Assembly (NCBI GenBank): GCA_023474975.1 | Contig: JAMCXE010000008.1 | Location: 1 to 15,221 of the forward strand | Reading direction: 5' to 3' | Length of the DNA stretch: 15,221 bases | Source: Patescibacteria group bacterium | GTDB taxonomy: Bacteria > Patescibacteriota > Minisyncoccia > UBA6257 > 02-FULL-45-10c | Part shown: piece after piece, positions 1 through 6,210 of the stretch | Position numbering within the stretch: the stretch's first letter is position 1 | Layout of the letters: each line of letters starts with the position of its first letter | Notes under the pieces: generated by a model | What the model saw: the letters and a program-made list of their open reading frames with translations, nothing else | Told to the model about the DNA's origin: nothing | Database searches by the model: none | Position numbers and translations under genes: made by a program

Positions 1-216
1 TTTTATTCTTTTACCCGCAACTTCCAATTCTCTATCGCCAAGCCTTACTTCTTTATCAAATCTTCCATAAACGGTATCGTATTTTAATAGGTAAGCCAGA
101 TTCTCAAGATCACCCAGATCATTTACAGCCACAACCTCAAAATCCTCATTCTTAATAAGCTCTTTAAATATTAGCCTGCCTATTCTCCCAAAACCATTTA
201 TTGCAATTTTTGTCAT
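1..216 (-). CDS. gap: Glyceraldehyde-3-phosphate dehydrogenase, N-terminal part (runs off the left edge)
   Basis: Type I GAPDH converts glyceraldehyde-3-phosphate, NAD(P)+ and phosphate to 1,3-bisphosphoglycerate in cytosolic glycolysis. Only the first 72 codons are present; the frame is open to the window edge. The N-terminus MTKIAINGFGRIGR carries the dinucleotide-binding glycine motif (GFGRIGR, residues 8-14). It is followed by a beta strand ending in VAVND (residue 33 is the Asp that normally contacts the cofactor ribose) and by KYDTVYGRF, which matches the family's KYDSVHG/KYDTVHG segment. The catalytic Cys lies outside the window. The gene starts 8 bases after the MFS stop and is the last visible member of the minus-strand operon. 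No good Shine-Dalgarno is present (only AAGG about 14 bases upstream). Two TATAAT words lie in the end of the preceding gene (235-240 and 246-251), but neither has a convincing -35. Identification is firm from the motifs. Confidence 0.96.
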   Translation of the reverse strand, partial: MTKIAINGFGRIGRLIFKELIKNEDFEVVAVNDLGDLENLAYLLKYDTVYGRFDKEVRLGDRELEVAGKRIK

Positions 217-224
217 AAATAAAT

Positions 225-1475
225 TTAAACCTTAATTATATTCTTATTATAGTAAAATTTGACGAATATTAAAAGTAAAATTGATGCTATCACCGCCATA
301 ATTGCGCCAAAATAAAACAGCATTCCGGGATTATATTTATCCCAAAGCCAGCCGGCGATCATGCTGGCCGGCAAAGATACTATGCCGATCACTGAATTAT
401 AAATTCCATACGCCCTACCCCCGTGCCCGACCTGCGTAAGATCCGCTACGAATGCCTTAGCCACTCCTTCGGTCGTAGCATAATAAATTCCATAAAAAGC
501 AAAAAGCAACCAGATCTGGTAACTTTTATCAGCAAAAGCAAAGCCCAAGTAGGCCAAGGCATAAGATACCCATCCCATCAAAATAACTTTTTCTCGACCG
601 ATCTTGTCCGACAAACTGCCGAGCGGAATGGACGCCGAGGCATAGAAAAAATTAAATAAAGCATAAACTAGCGGAATAGCCAAAAGCGTCACACCCACAT
701 TTTGCGCGCGTAAGATCAAAAAAGCATCTGAAGGATTACCGATCGCAAAAAGCGTCATAATGCCCAAGAAAAAATAAAATTCTTTGGGTAATTTGAACGA
801 AATAGGATCTTCCTCCGTCCCGCCTTTTTCGAGAACCGGAGTTTCCTTTACGAACACAGCAAGGATACTCAGAGTAAAAACCAACGGAATCGCGGTCAGT
901 AAGAAAATATAATGATATTTTAATACACTATTCCTGAATAAATACAACAATAAAAACAAGATGAGCGGCCCCGCAACTGATCCCAAAGTATCCAAAGCGC
1001 GAACCACCCCGAAGCTTCTTCCTCTAGTTTTTGCCTCAGCTGATTCGGAGATCAGGGCGTCCTTAGGCGAATCCTTAACGCCTTTTCCGGTACCGTCTAA
1101 AAATCTTAAAGCAGAAATAGCAAAGGGCGAAGCAAAAATAGCTAGTAGCGGCCGACTGACAAAAGAAAGAAAATATCCGGCAAAAACTATCGGCTTGCGC
1201 GCCTTGAATTTATCAGAAAGAAATCCCGCAACAACCCTAAAGATGCTGGAACTGCTGGTTGCCAATCCCTCCGTTAAACCGATGAAGGATTTATCAAATC
1301 CTAAAAAATTAGCCAAATAAAGAGGCAGAACCGGCACAAACATATCCTGGCTGATTCCGCCAAAAAAACTCAAAAGACCAATAAAAAAAACATTGTTGAA
1401 GATCTTTCCGGCATCAAAACCTAAGAACGTTTTCTTCGGGGCTTGAACACCTTCATCTTTCTTTTCGGTTTCCAT
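225..1475 (-). CDS. MFS transporter, 12-TM type
   Basis: This is a secondary transporter of the major facilitator superfamily, 416 residues, the usual length for a 12-helix member. After a charged cytoplasmic N-terminus (residues 1-24), hydrophobic segments continue to residue 406. Loop 2-3 carries a degenerate motif A (GFLSDKFKARK, 84-94), and the second half repeats it more faithfully (GSLSDKIGREK, 286-296). Helices 4-5 contain RFLDGTGKGVKDSPKDA (124-140) and RALDTLGSVAGP (159-170). That pairing is typical of a prokaryotic MFS subgroup of unknown substrate, usually annotated as MFS permease or multidrug efflux. A cytoplasmic loop of about 25 residues (208-232) separates the two halves. It sits between the DUF192 gene (32 bases upstream) and gap (8 bases downstream). 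No Shine-Dalgarno is seen; TGG-TATTAT (1482-1487) lies 6 bases before the ATG. The substrate cannot be read from sequence. Export or import of a sugar product of the operon is only a guess. Confidence 0.9.
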   Translation of the reverse strand: METEKKDEGVQAPKKTFLGFDAGKIFNNVFFIGLLSFFGGISQDMFVPVLPLYLANFLGFDKSFIGLTEGLATSSSSIFRVVAGFLSDKFKARKPIVFAGYFLSFVSRPLLAIFASPFAISALRFLDGTGKGVKDSPKDALISESAEAKTRGRSFGVVRALDTLGSVAGPLILFLLLYLFRNSVLKYHYIFLLTAIPLVFTLSILAVFVKETPVLEKGGTEEDPISFKLPKEFYFFLGIMTLFAIGNPSDAFLILRAQNVGVTLLAIPLVYALFNFFYASASIPLGSLSDKIGREKVILMGWVSYALAYLGFAFADKSYQIWLLFAFYGIYYATTEGVAKAFVADLTQVGHGGRAYGIYNSVIGIVSLPASMIAGWLWDKYNPGMLFYFGAIMAVIASILLLIFVKFYYNKNIIKV

Positions 1476-1507
1476 TACTTAATAATACCAAAAAGAAACA
1501 AATGAAT

Positions 1508-1975
1508 TTATCTGCTTATAGAAACTTCGTCTCCTATACTGATCCCCAATTCATCGCAAAGTCCGGCATTTATTTCCAGAACCATACCGATCGGTCCCGG
1601 CGCATTATACAGCTTCAATGCGTTTTCCGGCGTGCCCGGAGTTGGCGCGGAAATATTTTTATCGATCCCAACGATCTTTCCGCTATTTATCCAAATTATA
1701 TCCAGAGGAAACTTCATTCCCATCATCCAAAAAGTCGGAGTCGTTTCTTTGCCAAAATCAAACAACATTCCCTTGTTTTTATCCAAGCTATCTCTAAAAG
1801 ACAAACCTTTGGCTTGCTGTCCGGCGGTATCGGCAATTTCAACATCAAAAACATTATTTCCGATCTTCACGATCGCTGTTTTGTTTTTAGCCATGAACAA
1901 AATATAAACCACCCCCATAACGGCCACCAATACGAAAACTAAAACGCTTAAAAATATTTTCTTAAAAAATTTCAT
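1508..1975 (-). CDS. Membrane-anchored DUF192 protein
   Basis: The 155-residue protein has a basic N-terminus and one hydrophobic helix (about residues 7-28, uncleaved anchor or signal sequence), then a single DUF192 domain (about 34-154). Family hallmarks are visible: QQAKGLSFRDSL (53-64), the KGMLFDF strand (68-74), FWMMGMKFPLDIIWI (82-96, the family's FWMKNTxxPLDIIFID core), and the C-terminal LEINAG plus GDEVSI (133-138 and 148-153). DUF192 proteins are small single-domain beta proteins, often extracytoplasmic and of unknown biochemical function. The start codon overlaps the stop of the upstream glycosyltransferase by one base (TAATG), so translation is probably coupled. There is no Shine-Dalgarno. 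Topology predicts the domain outside the membrane. The family call is firm; the function is unknown. Confidence 0.92.
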   Translation of the reverse strand: MKFFKKIFLSVLVFVLVAVMGVVYILFMAKNKTAIVKIGNNVFDVEIADTAGQQAKGLSFRDSLDKNKGMLFDFGKETTPTFWMMGMKFPLDIIWINSGKIVGIDKNISAPTPGTPENALKLYNAPGPIGMVLEINAGLCDELGISIGDEVSISR

Positions 1976-3048
1976 TATTTTTTAAAAACTATCTTGATAA
2001 ATTCTTTTTCATAATTATCGGCCATAGTTTTAAAACTAAACTTATTTTCTACGCTTGTGCGACAATTTTGACGATCTATTGAGTCGATATTTTTTATAGC
2101 GCTGGCCATCTCCTTAAAATCTTTTACAATGAATCCCGTCTTTCCGTTCTCAACTATTTCAGGAACCGATCCTCTATTAAAAGCAATGACCGGCGTACCG
2201 CAAGCCATTGCCTCGGTCATAGTCAGTCCAAAAGGTTCTTCCCATTGAAGAGGAAATAGAAATGCCTTGGCATTTTTATAGTAATAGAAAAGTTTTTTGC
2301 GTGGGACGTACCCTATGTATTTAATATTTTTTCCTAGATATGGCTCAATTCCCTTTTTCCAGTAATCATCTTTTGAAGTCGGACCTATTATCAAAAGTTT
2401 TTCGTTGAGATCCCTAGCTATCCGGACAGCTTCCGCAACCCCCTTCTCTTTCATAATTCTTCCGACAAATAATAGATATTTGCCCCTCTTTCCCGAAAAA
2501 GGGAATTCTTCCAATTTTATACCGTTATAAATAGTTTTTAAATAATTTAATTTTGGCGCAGGTTTTTTCTGAGCATTGCTTATTGGAACGTAATATTGAT
2601 TCTTACTTGAAAACATTTTGAATATCTGAGCCCGCCAAGGAGATATCGGATCATGAAGCGTGTAAACGACTGGCAGTTCCGGATGAGACAATGCTAATGG
2701 CAAAGCCCTGTCGACAGGATGGATGTGTAACAAGTCATACTTTTCCTTCTTGGCCAACTTGAACATTAAGGCAATAAGATATTGGTCCCAAAGCGAAAAG
2801 ATCTTGCTAAAATCCGCATTTTTTTCAAATTTACCCACAACCTTGCTTAACGGCGGCAAATTTCCGGTAATTATCCTGCTGGCCTTTACTCTCGAACCTT
2901 TGGGCGCGAAAAAATCAACACGATGTCCACGCTTGACCATTTCTTCGCTGATATATGTGGCAATATCCATAGGGGCATATACAATATCCTTCGGCTGAGG
3001 TATCGCAAACTGCCCTGCGACCATCATAGCTATTTTTAACTTTTTCAT
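1975..3048 (-). CDS. GT4 glycosyltransferase, GT-B fold (second of tandem pair)
   Basis: A 357-residue retaining glycosyltransferase of the GT4 type that would transfer a sugar from a nucleotide-sugar donor. The N-terminal Rossmann half ends near residue 180 and includes HRVDFFAPKGS (42-52) and the YDLLHIHP strand (104-111). The C-terminal donor half has FVGRIMKEKG (194-203; R197 and K202 are the usual donor-phosphate contacts). It also has the EX7E motif EPFGLTMTE (E271 and E279) followed by AMACGTPVIAFNRGSVPEIV. Relative to its neighbour, the N-terminal GGIE loop is replaced by YAPMDIA (24-30), so acceptor or donor handling may differ. The two C-termini resemble each other closely (IDSIDRQ against IDKIDRR, then TMADNYEK against TMVENYEK), suggesting tandem duplication. 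The start overlaps the upstream stop by one base (TAATG), and the stop overlaps the DUF192 start in the same way. Donor and acceptor are unknown. Confidence 0.93.
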   Translation of the reverse strand: MKKLKIAMMVAGQFAIPQPKDIVYAPMDIATYISEEMVKRGHRVDFFAPKGSRVKASRIITGNLPPLSKVVGKFEKNADFSKIFSLWDQYLIALMFKLAKKEKYDLLHIHPVDRALPLALSHPELPVVYTLHDPISPWRAQIFKMFSSKNQYYVPISNAQKKPAPKLNYLKTIYNGIKLEEFPFSGKRGKYLLFVGRIMKEKGVAEAVRIARDLNEKLLIIGPTSKDDYWKKGIEPYLGKNIKYIGYVPRKKLFYYYKNAKAFLFPLQWEEPFGLTMTEAMACGTPVIAFNRGSVPEIVENGKTGFIVKDFKEMASAIKNIDSIDRQNCRTSVENKFSFKTMADNYEKEFIKIVFKK

Positions 3049-4139
3049 TACTTATGGGACTTACGAGAAATTAATTTGTAATAAAATTTTTCATAATTTT
3101 CCACCATAGTTCTCTTGCTGAACATTTTTTCTACTCTTTTTCTTACTTCGCGCCTGTCGATCTTATCTATTTTTTTCATAGCCCTGATCAATGCATTCAA
3201 ATTACTATCAACAACAAAACCAGTTTTGCCATCCTTGATCAACTCAGACATAGATCCGCGATCGTATGCAATGACCGGCGTACCGCAGGCCATTGATTCG
3301 GCAACAACAAGTCCAAATGGCTCCTCCCATTCAATGGGATATATGAACGCTTTTGCATTTCCGTAAAAATCCGAAAGCTGACTTTCGGTTAGCTCACCGA
3401 AATAAACTATATTTTTATTCAAATGCGGCTTTATTTTTTTATTAAAATAACCAACCTGACTTTTATCCAAACGTCCGGCAAAGAATAATTTAACTTTAAG
3501 TTTTTCCGCCGCCGCTATGGCATTTTCAATTCCCTTATAGTCATCTATTCTGGAAACCCAAATAAAATGATCTCCGCCTACAGGATTAAATTTAAAATGC
3601 TTTAAATTTATTCCGTTATATATCACCAGACTACTTTTAAATTTTATCGCCGACTGATCCTTGGCCGATCTGCTTATAAAAGCAATATTACTGTTTTTTC
3701 TTTCTTCGTTATAAAGCCTCATTCTAAAATCCTTATTTATTTCCACTCCTGTTTTTAAAAGTGAATTATGCATAGTTGAAATAGTTGGCACCTTTGTAAG
3801 ATTCTGGAAAAACAACGTCCAGACATCCATATGCGAGTGAATTATGTCAAATTCTCCTTTATCAGCCATTTCATATGCCTTCGCAAGATTACGTAAATTC
3901 CAAAAAGGATCGGACCATGAAACTCCGCCCTCGATCAATGGCTTAGGAAAAACACTGATCAATTTAGCTTTTGTTTTACTTCCCGGCGCCGCAAAAAGAG
4001 TTACGTCGTGGCCTTTATCTACCAGACCATCACACAATTCTGCCACTATCCTTTCTATGCCTCCATACTTTTTCGGGGGAATGGTAAACCAAAGAGGCGC
4101 GATCTGCGCAATTTTTAATTTTTTATTTTTCTTGTTCAT
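3048..4139 (-). CDS. GT4 glycosyltransferase, GT-B fold (first of tandem pair)
   Basis: A 363-residue GT4-type retaining glycosyltransferase. The N-terminal domain has PKKYGGIERIVAEL (22-35, the classic glycine loop of GT4 enzymes), HDVTLFAAPGS (44-54) and the FDIIHSHMD strand (97-105). The C-terminal domain has WVSRIDDYKG (194-203) and the EX7E motif EPFGLVVAE (E273 and E281), then SMACGTPVIAYDRGSMSELI. Both domains are complete and of normal length, with no signal peptide or membrane helix, so it is a cytosolic or peripheral enzyme. The gene follows the glycosidase by 13 bases and overlaps the next transferase by one base. A TATTAT word (4147-4152) lies 7 bases before the ATG, and no Shine-Dalgarno is visible. 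Neighbouring genes suggest it makes a glucoside or oligosaccharide related to the substrate of the upstream glycosidase. This is inference from context. Confidence 0.94.
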   Translation of the reverse strand: MNKKNKKLKIAQIAPLWFTIPPKKYGGIERIVAELCDGLVDKGHDVTLFAAPGSKTKAKLISVFPKPLIEGGVSWSDPFWNLRNLAKAYEMADKGEFDIIHSHMDVWTLFFQNLTKVPTISTMHNSLLKTGVEINKDFRMRLYNEERKNSNIAFISRSAKDQSAIKFKSSLVIYNGINLKHFKFNPVGGDHFIWVSRIDDYKGIENAIAAAEKLKVKLFFAGRLDKSQVGYFNKKIKPHLNKNIVYFGELTESQLSDFYGNAKAFIYPIEWEEPFGLVVAESMACGTPVIAYDRGSMSELIKDGKTGFVVDSNLNALIRAMKKIDKIDRREVRKRVEKMFSKRTMVENYEKFYYKLISRKSHK

Positions 4140-4152
4140 TATTTTAATAATA

Positions 4153-5298
4153 CTACAATATTAAATTTAAAAGACCTCCGCTGGACCAAGCCTGTAAGGG
4201 ATTGGCATCCTTTATCTCTTGAATCTTCCCTCTTTCGTCAACCGCATAAAGTTCGGGCAAATGGCCAAGCGCCGAAAACGCTCCAACGAGCGCGTCTTTT
4301 ATTAAATTACTTTCTTTTTCAAATCCGCTTTCCCGTAAACCCTCAGCGATGATCCAATTGTCATAAGGCCACACCGAGCCAAGCTGATAAGAAAAAGCAT
4401 CAAAATCCTTATTGTTGGTCGAGTGGGTTCGTACGCCGAACGGCGTCCACATATCGGGCTTAAACAATCGATCAACGATCTTTCTTTTGCTCTCGGCATC
4501 TATTAATCCCGTAAACAACAAATGACCAGGATTAGAAGTGACCGATCTGTAGCTCTTACCCTTTCCATCTATTGCCAAATAGAAAAAATTTTCTTCCGGC
4601 CAAAAAAACTTTTCAAAAAAACTCTTTCTAAATCCCACAAGGTAATCAATTTCAATTTTTTCTTTTTCGCCAATAGCTTCGGCAAGAATATTGAAATATC
4701 TAAGCGCTTCATATTTATATCCCTGAACTTCCACGGCAGCTATCGGACGCTTTCCGAACCGGGGAGATTGTGCTCCATCTTTCCAGCACCGATTGAACGG
4801 ACCATGAGGATTTTTCCGGTCAAAATCCACAAAGCCATCTTTATTGGAATCACCATAGGTCATTATCCAATCTTTAGCCGCAACCACCTTTGGCCATATT
4901 CTTTTAATAAGATCAGCATCTTTAGTTTTTTTAAAATATTTTCCGGCAACGATCATAAAAAGCGGCGTAGAATCAACCGAACCATAGTAAGGAAAGGGTA
5001 CCGCATCAATATTCAGACGGGGTATGGCATCATCATCCCCTTCCCACATTTCGTGCAATATTTTTCCCGGTTCGGCATCTCTTTCCGGATCGATCTTGCT
5101 GGCTTGCAAATACGCCAATGTTTTTAAAGTAACCTTAGCTATACTTGGATCATAATTCAGTAATTGCCAGGAAACAATAAGCGAATCCCTGCCAAACAAA
5201 TTATTAAATCTCGGCAAACCAGCAAGAATAAATCCGCGATAATCGGAAAGTTTTTTAATATCTTCTTCCAGCTGTGTTCTTATTTTATTTAATTCCAT
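4153..5298 (-). CDS. Catalytic-domain-only glycogen-debranching-type glycosidase (amylo-alpha-1,6-glucosidase / GH63-like)
   Basis: The 381-residue protein matches the (alpha/alpha)6 catalytic barrel of bacterial amylo-alpha-1,6-glucosidase-like proteins. Motifs in order: NLFGRDSLI (33-41), HEMWEGDDD (82-90), YYGSVDSTPLF (104-114), the general-acid region CWKDGAQS with D174, PIAAVEVQGYKYEA (185-198), LGSVWPYDNWIIAEGL (306-321), LPEL with the probable catalytic base E349, and NPLQAWSSGG (366-375). D174 and E349 are assigned by analogy with GH63/GH15-type enzymes. Relatives usually carry an N-terminal beta domain of roughly 200 residues (glycogen debranching N-terminal). Here GRDS begins at residue 36, so that domain is absent. 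The start overlaps the upstream methyltransferase by 14 bases, so there is no room for it. There is no signal peptide, so it acts in the cytosol. The substrate could be a limit dextrin, a short alpha-glucoside, or glucosyl/mannosylglycerate, since GH63 includes hydrolases of the latter. Fold call is strong; the substrate is open. Confidence 0.85.
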   Translation of the reverse strand: MELNKIRTQLEEDIKKLSDYRGFILAGLPRFNNLFGRDSLIVSWQLLNYDPSIAKVTLKTLAYLQASKIDPERDAEPGKILHEMWEGDDDAIPRLNIDAVPFPYYGSVDSTPLFMIVAGKYFKKTKDADLIKRIWPKVVAAKDWIMTYGDSNKDGFVDFDRKNPHGPFNRCWKDGAQSPRFGKRPIAAVEVQGYKYEALRYFNILAEAIGEKEKIEIDYLVGFRKSFFEKFFWPEENFFYLAIDGKGKSYRSVTSNPGHLLFTGLIDAESKRKIVDRLFKPDMWTPFGVRTHSTNNKDFDAFSYQLGSVWPYDNWIIAEGLRESGFEKESNLIKDALVGAFSALGHLPELYAVDERGKIQEIKDANPLQAWSSGGLLNLIL

Positions 5299-5782
5299 AT
5301 TTCAAATTAAAAATTACAATACCCGCAGCCACAGATACATTAAGAGACTCCTTTTTTCCGGCCATCGGTATTTCTAATATTTTATCCGATCTTTTAAGGA
5401 TGCTTTTTGAAATACCGTTCACTTCGTTGCCAAAAACTAACGCAATTTTTAGATTTCCGCTTTCAGCTTTTGACTTTAGACTTTCGACTTTCAACTTATA
5501 GTATGGAATAGATCCCTTATCCTGTTCAACTGCAAAAATTTTTATTTTCTGTTTTTTTAATTTATTCATCAACCCGCTTACCGATTTAACATACTCCCAT
5601 TCCACGGTATTTTCCGCGCCCAAAGAAACCTTGGCAAGCTGCGGCCTTATCCTGCCAAATCTATCCGTGGGCGTTGGCGTAATTCCGCAAAGATATATTT
5701 TTTCGATACCTGCGGCGTCTGCCGTCCTGAAGATCGATCCTACATTAAATAAGCTGCGGATATTATCCAAAATAATTATCAT
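5285..5782 (-). CDS. SpoU/TrmH-family RNA 2'-O-methyltransferase
   Basis: This small SPOUT enzyme would use S-adenosylmethionine to methylate a ribose 2'-OH in tRNA or rRNA, in the cytosol. All three family motifs are present, numbered from the chosen start. Motif 1 is NIRSLFNVGSIFRTADAAG (7-25, with the catalytic Asn and Arg). Motif 2 is LVFGNEVNG (115-123). Motif 3 is EIPMAGKKESLNVSVAAG (137-154), forming the SAM-binding knot. At 165 residues it is a bare SPOUT domain without an RNA-binding extension. I chose the ATG at 5780-5782 because MIIILDNIRS matches the usual start of the family. An upstream in-frame ATG (5798-5800) would add six residues overlapping a TATAAT box. Residues 96-108 are encoded by a heptanucleotide repeat, forming an unusual Lys/Ser/Glu loop before motif 2. 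It is the first gene of the glycan operon and overlaps the glycosidase start. The exact RNA target is not readable. Confidence 0.93.
   Translation of the reverse strand: MIIILDNIRSLFNVGSIFRTADAAGIEKIYLCGITPTPTDRFGRIRPQLAKVSLGAENTVEWEYVKSVSGLMNKLKKQKIKIFAVEQDKGSIPYYKLKVESLKSKAESGNLKIALVFGNEVNGISKSILKRSDKILEIPMAGKKESLNVSVAAGIVIFNLKYGIK
5461..5495 (+). repeat. Heptanucleotide tandem repeat inside the methyltransferase gene
   Basis: Five consecutive 7-base units read on the plus strand as TTTCAGC, TTTTGAC, TTTAGAC, TTTCGAC and TTTCAAC (loose consensus TTTNRAC). They lie wholly inside the SpoU/TrmH gene and encode a Lys/Ser/Glu-rich loop without breaking the frame. This resembles short tandemly repeated heptanucleotide elements that spread by replication slippage. 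Confidence 0.7.
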
Positions 5783-5788
5783 AACTTC

Positions 5789-5794
5789 ATTATA
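5789..5794 (-). promoter_or_regulatory. Possible -10 box for the methyltransferase operon (leaderless start?)
   Basis: A perfect TATAAT on the minus strand lies exactly 6 bases before the chosen ATG (5782) and just after the terminator at 5801-5831. Transcription would start about at the A of the ATG, giving a leaderless mRNA. No recognisable -35 exists at the right distance because the terminator stem occupies that position, so this is tentative. Confidence 0.4.
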
Positions 5795-5800
5795 TATCAT

Positions 5801-5831
5801 TAAAAAAACGCCCCGGATATTACACGGGGCG
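5801..5831 (-). terminator. Rho-independent terminator after the 82-residue gene
   Basis: A 7-bp perfect GC-rich stem CGCCCCG/CGGGGCG (5809-5815 with 5825-5831, 9-base loop) is followed on the minus strand by seven T (complement of the A run 5802-5808). It lies about 40 bases after the stop of the 5873-6121 gene and isolates that gene from the methyltransferase operon. The plus direction lacks a T tract, so the terminator is one-directional. Confidence 0.85.
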
Positions 5832-5872
5832 CCAGCCGTTCAAAGTACGGCCAGCAAAACTTTTAAAAGGCA

Positions 5873-6121
5873 CTATGTCCTTATTTTTATTTCCAGCACA
5901 ACGCGCGGATTGCTCGGCCAAAAATATCTTCCATTTATCTTTTTGGCGCCATGATCATCCTCTCCCTCTTTAAGTCGCGCCTTCCAAATTTCCGCGCCCT
6001 CCTTTTCCGCATCATCTGCGCACATCGCCTTCAAGGATATGACCACCTCCCTCATCGAATCCTTGTTGTTAAATATGCGATCGCACTCCGTATGTCTGTA
6101 AACCCATTCCCTTCCAGGCAT
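5873..6121 (-). CDS. 82-residue protein of unknown function, autonomous transcription unit
   Basis: I do not recognise this protein. It is soluble, with no signal peptide or membrane helix, and has 82 residues. A Trp/Tyr/Cys-containing N-terminus (EWVYRHTECDRIF, 5-17) is followed by a probable strand-helix unit (REVVISLKAMCADDAEKEGAEIWKAR read as strand 24-33 and helix 35-52). Then come an acidic/His turn (53-58), NGRYFW (63-68) and a final strand RVVLEIKIR (73-81). The beta-alpha-beta pattern and two Cys (13 and 34, not a metal-binding spacing) suggest a small alpha/beta fold. The start is decided by AAGGAGGG (6125-6132), the only strong Shine-Dalgarno in the window. It has its own consensus promoter with an inverted repeat between -35 and -10, and its own terminator. 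This argues for a real, separately regulated gene, possibly acquired by transfer or strongly expressed. Function cannot be assigned. Confidence 0.8.
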   Translation of the reverse strand: MPGREWVYRHTECDRIFNNKDSMREVVISLKAMCADDAEKEGAEIWKARLKEGEDDHGAKKINGRYFWPSNPRVVLEIKIRT

Positions 6122-6124
6122 AGA

Positions 6125-6132
6125 CCCTCCTT
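6125..6132 (-). promoter_or_regulatory. Strong Shine-Dalgarno site
   Basis: AAGGAGGG on the minus strand ends 3 bases before the ATG at 6119-6121 (GGAGG is 4 bases away). It fixes the start of the 82-residue gene and is exceptional here: the other gene starts in the window lack a comparable site. Confidence 0.85.
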
Positions 6133-6159
6133 AAAATTAAAAGAACTACTGTTCGTAGT

Positions 6160-6188
6160 AATATGCAATACATTTTATTGCTTGTCAA
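6160..6188 (-). promoter_or_regulatory. Promoter of the 82-residue gene
   Basis: A perfect -35 hexamer TTGACA (6183-6188) is separated by 17 bases from CATATT (6160-6165, 4 of 6 matches to TATAAT) on the minus strand. The predicted transcription start is near 6153, giving a leader of about 30 bases that contains the Shine-Dalgarno site. A small inverted repeat ACTAC/GTAGT (6145-6149 and 6155-6159) lies around the predicted start. Confidence 0.65.
6165..6181. promoter_or_regulatory. Inverted repeat filling the promoter spacer (candidate operator)
   Basis: GCAATA (6165-6170), a 5-base centre, then TATTGC (6176-6181) form a perfect 6-bp inverted repeat occupying the spacer between the -35 and -10 boxes. 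This is the classic placement of a dimeric repressor site. No T run follows, so it is not a terminator. No regulator gene is seen in the window. Confidence 0.5.
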
Positions 6189-6210
6189 ACAAAAATGACA
6201 ACGCAGTTAC

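Noticed and set aside
235..251. Internal promoter for gap from two TATAAT words at the end of the MFS gene.
   Set aside because: No matching -35 is found at 16-18 bases for either, and the coding DNA there is AT-rich enough to give such words by chance.
4522..5127. A 201-residue plus-strand open frame.
   Set aside because: It is antisense to the glycosidase, whose minus-strand frame carries all the family motifs. The plus-strand product has no recognisable motif or ribosome site.
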